A program made the translations under genes and the position numbers. From NCBI GenBank assembly GCA_037139195.1, contig JBAXGW010000050.1, positions 1 through 33,846 on the forward strand: a stretch of 33,846 nt of DNA, written 5' to 3'. The notes under the pieces are model-generated. The model saw nothing but the letters and a program-made list of their open reading frames with translations, had not been told where the DNA came from and searched no databases. Of this stretch, positions 6,949 to 14,252 are shown piece by piece; within the stretch, counting starts at the first letter, position 1; each line of letters starts with the position of its first letter. Source of the DNA: JBAXGW01 sp037139195 (GTDB lineage Bacteria; Bacteroidota; Bacteroidia; Bacteroidales; JAHJDW01).

Positions 6949-8226
6949 TCATTCTCCAAATTTTTTATTTCCTGTATCGCTCCCTCGAATATTCCCCATT
7001 CTTTCCAACAAAGGCGGATGCGAATAGTTGGCAAACACATACAAAGGATGAGGCAACAGATTAGACAAATGCTTCACCGACATCTTCTTCAATGCCGAAA
7101 TCAATGCTTCGCCTAAATTTGCTTTTACTGCATAATTATCGGCTTGATATTCAAACTTTCGCGAAATAACATTTCCAAAAACACCTATGAATTCAAACAT
7201 TGGACTAATAAGCAAGCCAAAAACTAGCAACTGTATATGAAAAACACCTTTAGCTGCTACAGAAGGCTCTACACCAATGGCTTCAACAAAGATTGGATAT
7301 TTAGTAATTACCGACAATAAGAAAAACACAAAAGCCGATTGAATCAAAGACATTACGGTCATGTAAATTACGTGTCTTTTTTTATAATGCCCAATCTCGT
7401 GCGACAATACAGCCAGCAATTCTTCGGTAGTATGGTCTTGAATGAGTGTGTCGTATAATACAATTCGCTTTCGTGGACCAAATCCACTAAAGTAGGCATT
7501 TGCTTTTGTAGATCTTTTACTGCCATCAATTACAAAAATATTTTTTACTTTAAAGCCCAATTTAACAGCCAATTCGTTGATACGCTCTCTTAATTCGCCT
7601 TCTTCAAGCGGAGTTTGCTTATTGAACAAGGGCACAATAATATCGGAATAAAACATAGAGAAAAACAGCATTAAAAAACTGACTAGCAGCCAAGCCCAAA
7701 TCCAAAAACCAGTTCCAAACTTTTGATAGATTAACAATATCAAACCCAAAACTATTCCCCCTATAATTATTGAAAGCAGCAAACCCTTGATTTTATCTAA
7801 AACAAATAGTTTTTTGGTCATTTTATTAAAGCCATATTTCTCTTCAATTACAAAGGTTTGATACCATTCTATGGGCGTTTTAATAATATCGGAAGCCAGC
7901 CCGATGACTCCAAAAAACAAAAGTCCAATAAGCACTTCATTTTCGAAATAAATTCTTATATAACTATCGAGCATGGCTAATACACCACAAGATAATACTA
8001 GGATTGTAAGAGGCAAGCTAATCAATTCCATCCAAAAAGAAATTTTAAAATTGTCGAGTTGGTAGTTTCTCGAAGTTTGATATTTCTCTCGATCAACAAT
8101 ATCGATCAATTCAGCAGGAACTTCTTTTTTCCAATGTTTAATATTTAAAATATCCAAACCCATGTCCCAAACAAATTGAACAACAAGAATTGATATTAGG
8201 ATGATTAAGATTAGGTTTGATGCCAT
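6949..8226 (-). CDS. M48 family zinc metalloprotease, Ste24/CAAX prenyl protease 1 type
   Basis: 425 aa with at least six hydrophobic helices. An N-terminal M48_N domain (to about 200) precedes the peptidase domain. HEIGH at 276-280 supplies two zinc-binding His and the catalytic Glu; Glu359 in FEYQAD is the third ligand. The N-domain block PIEWYQTFVIEEKYGFN is characteristic of the Ste24 family. In eukaryotes this family trims prenylated proteins; bacteria lack that substrate and the enzymes are thought to serve membrane-protein quality control. Start ATG at 8226 gives an immediate membrane helix. It is followed on the same strand, after about 110 bases of repeat-like sequence, by the YdcF-like gene. 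Confidence 0.92.
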   Translation of the reverse strand: MASNLILIILISILVVQFVWDMGLDILNIKHWKKEVPAELIDIVDREKYQTSRNYQLDNFKISFWMELISLPLTILVLSCGVLAMLDSYIRIYFENEVLIGLLFFGVIGLASDIIKTPIEWYQTFVIEEKYGFNKMTKKLFVLDKIKGLLLSIIIGGIVLGLILLIYQKFGTGFWIWAWLLVSFLMLFFSMFYSDIIVPLFNKQTPLEEGELRERINELAVKLGFKVKNIFVIDGSKRSTKANAYFSGFGPRKRIVLYDTLIQDHTTEELLAVLSHEIGHYKKRHVIYMTVMSLIQSAFVFFLLSVITKYPIFVEAIGVEPSVAAKGVFHIQLLVFGLLISPMFEFIGVFGNVISRKFEYQADNYAVKANLGEALISALKKMSVKHLSNLLPHPLYVFANYSHPPLLERMGNIRGSDTGNKKFGE

Positions 8227-8290
8227 TGTTTTTTTTTTATTTTTTGTTATTTATTACCTTAATTCTGCAAGCAATCTCTAAATCTCCTAG

Positions 8291-8386
8291 TAGACTTCGA
8301 CTCCGCTCAGTCTGACAGTCACTCTGAGCCCTTCGTCAGGCTCAGGATAAACCAAAGTCGAAGAGCTTTCATTATATGAGCGTTAA
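8291..8386. repeat. dispersed palindromic repeat, copy 1 (TCGACTNCGCTCAG family)
   Basis: It begins TAGACTTCGACTCCGCTCAG and contains CAGTCACTCTGAGC and GTCGAAGAGC, ending in CATTATATGAGCGTTAA. The copy at 17162-17257 shares both ends and the ACAGTCACTCTGAGC core, and 32851-32925 carries related sequence inverted. Parts of opposite orientation (CGCTCAG, CTGAGC) allow folding. The following bases 8397-8458 hold a low-complexity AACTTGT/ACTCGTTTAC stretch reaching the next stop codon. Confidence 0.75.
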
Positions 8387-8458
8387 TATTTGCCTGCGAT
8401 ACTAGATAATATATCAACCCGTCAACTAGTTAACTTGTCTACTCGTTTACTTTCAAAA

Positions 8459-10552
8459 TCAATAAGAACCATTAAATTTTCGTATAAACCACTCCACCGA
8501 TAAAAAGCCCAAAATCAAAAAGAACAGCCATTTCAAATTTATTATATCTTCGGTTTTCTTTCGAGTATAAGCCACATCTTTCAACTCTTCCCTGTTATTA
8601 ATATCCTCAATCAGATTCTTAATATTATTCGAGTAATACATTTTCCCTTTCGACTTAGCAGCTATATTATACATTAGCTGTGCATCTGCAGTTAGATTCG
8701 AAGATTCTACATCCAGCTTCATTACTGTAAATTTGCCTTTTGCTTCCAACATTTTATTATTCACCTTTGTTTTAGCGATATACGAATAATCGTCGGGCTT
8801 TAATTGTCCGGCATTTAAGCGATAGGCATTAAAGGTTTTGCTAAAGCCAAATTCAAATTTTTTATTGTCCGAAGAAATAACTTCAAGTGTTATTTCTGGC
8901 TCATTAATTAATTCATAACTATCATTGTATAATTCAGCATCGAAAACAACTTGCTCATTTTCATAGCATTTAGGCTCCGTTTTTATTTTAAATAAACTCT
9001 TATCAACCTTTACGGCAAGGTATTGAACTATCTTCGAAACAAGCTCATCAAACATTTCGGAGTTATTCATTTGGGCATAATTAAGTATTCTCCAGCGCCA
9101 AATACCTTCTCCACAAATAAATCCTACCTTCGAATCATCATTATTTGCAAACATAATCAATGGCATATTAGTTTCAACTGCACCAATTTTCTGATATGCT
9201 AGCACATTAGAATTTTCAGAAACATTATAACTACCAAACAAAACTTGCAATGGTGGCAATTTTGGCAAAAAATTAATAAGCTTATCATTAATCGTAAACG
9301 ACGAAAAGTTTTTATCAATAAAACCCTGAGCATCCGACATCGACACTTTTTTTGCAATAATATTCAAGCCTAATTTGAGGCTATTCAATGAACTAACCGA
9401 AGTATGCTCGCCAATAACAAACAACATAGGGACATTGGATTGAATAACTTGTTTTACAACTTGCAAACTTTGTGATGTAGCTGTTGGAAGCTGATGCATT
9501 AAAACTAAATTGTACTTTCCGAAACTTGCCTTCGATTCAGAATATTGTTCAGAGGTAACTTCGTAGTTTTGATTTTGTTCAAGCGATTTTTTTATTGCAC
9601 CCAAATCGGGATGTGGCGATTCGTAAAGCAAAAGCACTTTTTGTTTACCGTCTAAAACATCAACATAAATGGTTTTTGAGTTGTTTACAATAATTTTTTC
9701 GCCCTCAGCTTTGCTAATTCTAATAGTATATTTCTGCGTTCCAGGTTTTTGAGTTTTTACCTGAAAACTATGCATTTGGTAATAATCGTTGGAAGAAATT
9801 TGAATCTGCTTTTCTTGAATTTTAATGCCATTTTCTTCTATACTCAAATTCACTAGGCTTCCTTTTGCTTTTTTTGCTTGAACAAATATTTCTAAAGGAA
9901 AGATATTGCCAGCAAAACAAATTTTATTAAAGCTAATATCCTTAACAGCAAGGTCTTTATTAACAGTTGTATCACCCATTAACACAGTAAATACAGGTTT
10001 GTTAATTTTTCCTGATGTATACAATGGATTAATACCTTTGTTATAAAGTCCATCCGAGAAAAGAACCATTGCACCTAGGTTTCTGCCAGCATAAATAGTA
10101 TTAGTATTTTGGAAGAAGGAACTAATATCCGTCAATTTGTCCGAAAAAGTCAATTTATTGAATTTTGCATTTTCTTGACCAAAAGCAAACAATTTTACAT
10201 CAAATTTTTTGGATAATCCGCCAGTTAACGAATCAATTTTTTGATTGATTTCTTTTATTTTGGCATTAGAATCGGCTGTTGACAAGTATATAGATTCAGA
10301 ATTATCAATACCTACCGCTATAACTGGCGACTCAACCTCTTTATTTGTAGTTTTTATAAAAGGATTTAAAAGTAAAAACGAAATGATTGTAATTGTTAAA
10401 AAACGTATAAACCACAACACAATATTTAAACGCTTACTTACGTTTAGAGCATAATTTTTAAAGTATAAAATTGAAGCAACTAAAATACCAAAAAAAACAC
10501 ATAAAACCAGCCAATACATTGAGTATTCGCTATTTAATAAAAGACTTGTCAT
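8459..10552 (-). CDS. large membrane protein with VWA-like and glutamine-amidotransferase-like regions
   Basis: 697 aa. Two N-terminal membrane helices (about 13-32 and 45-64) are followed by a von Willebrand A-like region: the MIDAS motif D-x-S-x-S appears as DNSES at 83-87, and the second block VLFSDGLYN follows in order. The middle has beta-rich, Ig-like sequence, then KVLLLYESPHPDLGAI and a segment typical of class I amidotransferase-like folds (no catalytic Cys-His-Glu set recognised). A final helix (about 672-690) precedes the C-terminus, so the bulk is periplasmic. Similar Bacteroidota membrane VWA proteins occur near BatA-type genes, but none are here. Divergent from the TonB receptor, with about 90 bases between starts, so the two may share a control region. 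Confidence 0.75.
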   Translation of the reverse strand: MTSLLLNSEYSMYWLVLCVFFGILVASILYFKNYALNVSKRLNIVLWFIRFLTITIISFLLLNPFIKTTNKEVESPVIAVGIDNSESIYLSTADSNAKIKEINQKIDSLTGGLSKKFDVKLFAFGQENAKFNKLTFSDKLTDISSFFQNTNTIYAGRNLGAMVLFSDGLYNKGINPLYTSGKINKPVFTVLMGDTTVNKDLAVKDISFNKICFAGNIFPLEIFVQAKKAKGSLVNLSIEENGIKIQEKQIQISSNDYYQMHSFQVKTQKPGTQKYTIRISKAEGEKIIVNNSKTIYVDVLDGKQKVLLLYESPHPDLGAIKKSLEQNQNYEVTSEQYSESKASFGKYNLVLMHQLPTATSQSLQVVKQVIQSNVPMLFVIGEHTSVSSLNSLKLGLNIIAKKVSMSDAQGFIDKNFSSFTINDKLINFLPKLPPLQVLFGSYNVSENSNVLAYQKIGAVETNMPLIMFANNDDSKVGFICGEGIWRWRILNYAQMNNSEMFDELVSKIVQYLAVKVDKSLFKIKTEPKCYENEQVVFDAELYNDSYELINEPEITLEVISSDNKKFEFGFSKTFNAYRLNAGQLKPDDYSYIAKTKVNNKMLEAKGKFTVMKLDVESSNLTADAQLMYNIAAKSKGKMYYSNNIKNLIEDINNREELKDVAYTRKKTEDIINLKWLFFLILGFLSVEWFIRKFNGSY

Positions 10553-10641
10553 ATTTATTTTTTAACACTTGCAAAGTAAGCAATTTTTTTACAATTAAAT
10601 AAAACAAAGAAATAAAACAGAATACAAAAAAGAAAAATAGA

Positions 10642-13008
10642 ATGAATCAAAAAAGAACAAAATTTATCCTGATCACATTATTACTTTTAAGTTCGATGGG
10701 ATTTTCGCAAACAAAACATACCATCAGCGGTTATATACGCGAAGCCGGTTCGAAGGAACTTTTAATTGGAGTAAATGTATATTTTCCAAAATTAAAAACA
10801 GGAACAACGTCAAATACTTATGGATTCTATTCAATAACACTTCCCGACGACAGTTTAGATATTGCATATTCATATATTGGGTATCAAACACAAATAATGA
10901 AGATAAAACTCGACAAAGATTTATCTTTTAATATTGACTTAGCAAAAACAATTGAGCTGTCGGAAGTAGTTATTTCTGCACGAAACGAAAAAATTTCGGA
11001 AACAACTAAAATGAGTTCGATAGATATTCCAATTGCTCAAATTAAAAATATCCCAACACTTCTAGGCGAAAAAGATGTTTTTAAAGTATTACAGCTTATG
11101 CCAGGCGTGCAAAAAGGCTCGGAAGGAAATAGTGGAATTTATGTTAGAGGTGGCGGTCCCGACCAAAACTTAATTATTTTAGACGATGCTCAGGTGTACA
11201 ATGCCAATCACCTTTTTGGTTTCTTTTCGGTATTTAATGGCGACGCATTAAAAAGCGTTGAATTGATAAAAGGTGGATTTCCTGCTCGTTACGGAGGCAG
11301 ATTATCGTCGGTTATTGATATGAACATGAAAGAAGGTAACAAAGAAAAACTCACTGGCGAAGCTGGCATTGGTCTTATTTCCTCTCGTTTAACTTTAGAA
11401 GGACCAATATTGAAAGGCAAATCATCGTTTATTGTTTCTGGAAGAAGAACATATATTGATATGCTTATACGTCCTTTCCTTAATCCAGAGGTTGGCGTAG
11501 CTGGCTACTACTTTTATGATTTAAATGCAAAAGCCAATTACGACTTTGGCGACAAAGACAAACTATATATAAGCGGTTATTTTGGCAGAGATAAATTTGG
11601 CATTAAACAAAAAAACAGCAATACCAACATGCAAAGCGGATTATATTGGCAAAACGCCACATCTACTGCACGATGGAACCATTTAATTAACAATAAACTA
11701 TTTTTAAATACTTCATTTATATTTAGCGATTATACTTTAAATATAAGTTCAAAAGAAAAATACGATCAAAATACGTATGAACTTTTATATAAATCAGGAA
11801 TTAGAGATTTCAGTTTAAAATCCGATTTTTACTACACTTTCAATCCTAAAAATCTATTTCGATTTGGAGCCGTAGTTTGTAGACACCAATTTACTCCAAG
11901 CGCCTTTGTTTTCAAAGATTCATACAACAATTTAAATGAAAGCAAGGCTAAATACATTAATTCGATAGAATCGGGTTTATATGTAGAAGACGAAGCCAAA
12001 CTAAGCGAACGCCTAAAAGTAAATGGTGGTTTACGTTTATCGGATTTATATAGTCAAAAGAAAAGCTATTTAAACCTTGAACCCCGATTAGCAAGCAATT
12101 ACAAATTAAACGATGACCTTTCCTTTAAACTATCTTATGCTTTAATGAATCAATATATCCATTTGCTATCAAATACGGGCATAGGCTTACCTACCGACTT
12201 ATGGGTTCCAGCTACTAGCAGAACAAAACCTCAGCAATCGCAACAAATTGCAGCAGGTTTTGCAAAAGACTTCATCCCTCAAAATTTCACATTAAGCATT
12301 GAAGGTTATTATAAAGCATCTAAAAATATTATTACTTACAAAGAAGGTGCAAGCTTTTTAGGTATTAGCGACCCAACCGAAGGAAGCGATTTTACATGGG
12401 AAGATAATATTACTTCGGGTAAGGGCTGGTCGTACGGTGGCGAAATATTGCTACAGCGTAAAACAGGAAAATTCTCAGGTTGGATTGGATATACCTTATC
12501 ATGGACTCAATTACAATTCGACGAAGTGAATTTTGGCAAAAAGTTTTGGGCTAAATATGACAGACGACATGATATATCAGTTGTTATGATTTACGAAATA
12601 AAGAAAAACATAACACTTTCAGCAACTTGGGTATATGGAACTGGCAATGCTATTAGCTTACCATTGGGCGAACAACCTGTTTCGGTTCATAATATGGTAC
12701 AAAGCAGCTCAAAAGGCAATGACCCAAATATGTTTGATTACTTGCCAACACTTCCATTTTATGGCGAAAAAAATGGTTACAGAATGAAAGCATACCATAG
12801 AGCCGACATTGGAATACAATGGCACAAAGAGAAAAAATGGGGCGAACGCACCTTCGAACTGGGATTTTATAATGCTTATAATAGAAAAAATCCATTCTTC
12901 TATTTTTCACAAGTCGAATTAAATTCAAGCAACCAGTCTGTTAGAAAATTAAAACAAGTATCCATATTCCCAATCATCCCTTCAATAAGTTGGACTTTTA
13001 AATTTTAA
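10642..13008 (+). CDS. TonB-dependent outer-membrane receptor
   Basis: 788 aa. Signal peptide to about residue 22 (LLLLSSMGFSQ); carboxypeptidase-regulatory-like domain 25-110 (SGYIREAGSKELLIGVNV, later AYSYIGYQTQ); plug domain about 120-235 with the conserved VLQLMPGVQ, YVRGGGPDQNLIILDDA and FPARYGGRLSSV; then a beta-barrel ending in the aromatic SWTFKF, typical of outer-membrane barrels. The neighbour four bases downstream is a DUF4249 lipoprotein rather than a SusD protein, so this is not a classical glycan Sus system. Substrate unknown. The FeoAB locus is nearby but separately promoted, so a link to iron is not supported. Confidence 0.93.
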   Translation: MNQKRTKFILITLLLLSSMGFSQTKHTISGYIREAGSKELLIGVNVYFPKLKTGTTSNTYGFYSITLPDDSLDIAYSYIGYQTQIMKIKLDKDLSFNIDLAKTIELSEVVISARNEKISETTKMSSIDIPIAQIKNIPTLLGEKDVFKVLQLMPGVQKGSEGNSGIYVRGGGPDQNLIILDDAQVYNANHLFGFFSVFNGDALKSVELIKGGFPARYGGRLSSVIDMNMKEGNKEKLTGEAGIGLISSRLTLEGPILKGKSSFIVSGRRTYIDMLIRPFLNPEVGVAGYYFYDLNAKANYDFGDKDKLYISGYFGRDKFGIKQKNSNTNMQSGLYWQNATSTARWNHLINNKLFLNTSFIFSDYTLNISSKEKYDQNTYELLYKSGIRDFSLKSDFYYTFNPKNLFRFGAVVCRHQFTPSAFVFKDSYNNLNESKAKYINSIESGLYVEDEAKLSERLKVNGGLRLSDLYSQKKSYLNLEPRLASNYKLNDDLSFKLSYALMNQYIHLLSNTGIGLPTDLWVPATSRTKPQQSQQIAAGFAKDFIPQNFTLSIEGYYKASKNIITYKEGASFLGISDPTEGSDFTWEDNITSGKGWSYGGEILLQRKTGKFSGWIGYTLSWTQLQFDEVNFGKKFWAKYDRRHDISVVMIYEIKKNITLSATWVYGTGNAISLPLGEQPVSVHNMVQSSSKGNDPNMFDYLPTLPFYGEKNGYRMKAYHRADIGIQWHKEKKWGERTFELGFYNAYNRKNPFFYFSQVELNSSNQSVRKLKQVSIFPIIPSISWTFKF

Positions 13009-13012
13009 ACAC

Positions 13013-13849
13013 ATGAAAATTAGATATATAATATATTCAATATCAATTGCAATGATACTTACTTCGTGTAAAAGCATGATTACCGACGTAGAAATACCCG
13101 CAAACAAAACGGAATCAGAGCTAGTTATTATTTCATATATTTCTCCCGACGATAGCTTAGTGAAAGTTAAGCTATACAAATCGGCAGCCTATTTCAATAA
13201 TGCAGGGATTAACGAGGAAGATTATTATGTTAAAGATGGAACAATTACCATTTCCGACGGCACCATAACTAAACAATTCAGTTATAACGCAGCTAGCAAA
13301 GAGTATATATGCACTGATAATACCTTTAAAATACAAGCTGGGGCAAATTATACAATTGAAACTTCTACACCCGATGGTAAAACAAATCGCGCAACATGCA
13401 CTGCGGTATCTGATAAAGTTGAAGATTTCAGTATTGAAGTAAGCGATTCTATAATAAACGGTCAATATTCTTATGGACAAATAGAATATACTATAGATAT
13501 TAGCATTCCTGATATTGCAAATCAAGAAAACTATTATCGCATTTTGGCATATAATCGAGAAGACACCATGAATACTTACCCATCGCTTGATGAATATAAA
13601 ACAGACGAACGCCTCGACGGACAAGACATTAAATTCAGATCAAAATTATTTGTTAGCGATACTACAAAAAAAATGGAAGTTTTTTTATTAACCTGCGACA
13701 AAGCTTATTATGATTATCACAAATCAGTTTGGAATAATAATAGCGGTTCACCGTTTTCAGAGCCAACCATGGTTTATTCTAATACCGAAAATGGCATGGG
13801 TGTATTTTGCAGCTATAGATGGATAAGAAAAGAATTGCAGCTAAAATAG
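13013..13849 (+). CDS. DUF4249 family lipoprotein
   Basis: 278 aa. A lipoprotein signal ends in LTSC with Cys19 as the lipidated residue. The mature part begins with a TDVEIP segment and has ELVIISYISPDDSLVKVKLYKS, the usual start of the DUF4249 domain, followed by beta-sandwich-like sequence. It starts four bases after the receptor stop, so the pair is one operon. Family members recur next to TonB receptors with a regulatory-like N-domain; a partner or substrate-binding role in uptake is inferred from this, not shown. Confidence 0.85.
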   Translation: MKIRYIIYSISIAMILTSCKSMITDVEIPANKTESELVIISYISPDDSLVKVKLYKSAAYFNNAGINEEDYYVKDGTITISDGTITKQFSYNAASKEYICTDNTFKIQAGANYTIETSTPDGKTNRATCTAVSDKVEDFSIEVSDSIINGQYSYGQIEYTIDISIPDIANQENYYRILAYNREDTMNTYPSLDEYKTDERLDGQDIKFRSKLFVSDTTKKMEVFLLTCDKAYYDYHKSVWNNNSGSPFSEPTMVYSNTENGMGVFCSYRWIRKELQLK

Positions 13850-13856
13850 AACGATA

Positions 13857-13949
13857 GAACACGGATGACACGGATTGAACAGATAAAAACGGATTAAGAG
13901 TGTAGAATAAAATCTGTGAGAATCTGTCAAATCAGCGTCATTCGTGTTC
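13857..13949. repeat. 93-base imperfect palindrome downstream of the DUF4249 gene
   Basis: The left arm GAACACGGATGACACGGATT and the right arm ending GCGTCATTCGTGTTC pair over about 28 bases with a few mismatches, separated by a spacer with AGAGTGTAGAATAAAATCTG. It may end the receptor operon transcript, though no T run follows. The type is familiar from Bacteroidota intergenic DNA. The remaining bases 13950-14252 hold the feo control region. Confidence 0.7.
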
Positions 13950-14039
13950 CATTTATCAAGTTGTTACATTGTATCGTGGGCGGGAAAAAGCGGACATAAC
14001 AACTACAAACTCGCGAAACACAAAGAGAACTCCACTTCC

Positions 14040-14062
14040 TTATTTAAATTAAATCTAAATAA
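14040..14062. promoter_or_regulatory. candidate operator, TTATTTA-N9-TAAATAA
   Basis: Perfect 7-base inverted arms separated by nine bases, placed directly upstream of the predicted -33 element of the feo promoter. It shares AATCTAAATAA with a second site at 14231-14247. A/T-only arms arise easily by chance here; the repetition and position are the main support. An iron-responsive DtxR- or Fur-like regulator is a guess. Confidence 0.4.
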
Positions 14063-14063
14063 C

Positions 14064-14094
14064 TTGCAGAACTATAAATATTATTTTATATTTG
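14064..14094 (+). promoter_or_regulatory. predicted Bacteroidota promoter for feoAB
   Basis: TTG at 14064-14066 is followed after exactly 20 bases by TATATTTG at 14087-14094, matching the TTTG/TAnnTTTG arrangement and spacing of the phylum's housekeeping sigma factor. It gives a 5' leader of about 150 bases. Confidence 0.55.
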
Positions 14095-14230
14095 TTAAAT
14101 ATAGAGGGGTTATAAAAATTAGATTTTTTTAGGCGGACTAAATTTTAAAAGCTGAAGCGTACGTGGGTATGTGAGGATTTTAAAATTGACGTCTAACGAC
14201 AAAAAAGCAATTTTTAGAAGCCCCACATGT

Positions 14231-14247
14231 TTATTTAATCTAAATAA
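14231..14247. promoter_or_regulatory. candidate operator next to the feo start codon, TTATTTA-N3-TAAATAA
   Basis: The 17-base palindrome TTATTTAATCTAAATAA ends five bases before the ATG at 14253, where a ribosome binding site would be. A bound repressor, or a folded RNA, could affect feo expression. Shares AATCTAAATAA with the upstream site. Confidence 0.45.
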
Positions 14248-14252
14248 GAATC

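Noticed and set aside
6852..7040. Open frame overlapping the end of the M48 gene
   Set aside because: It lies in another frame of the real gene and the adjacent repeat; no family resemblance.
10642..13849. SusCD-type polysaccharide utilisation locus
   Set aside because: There is no SusD protein or glycosidase; the partner is a DUF4249 lipoprotein.
13944..14132. 62-codon open frame upstream of feoB
   Set aside because: It covers the palindrome and the predicted promoter, and the translation is low-complexity.
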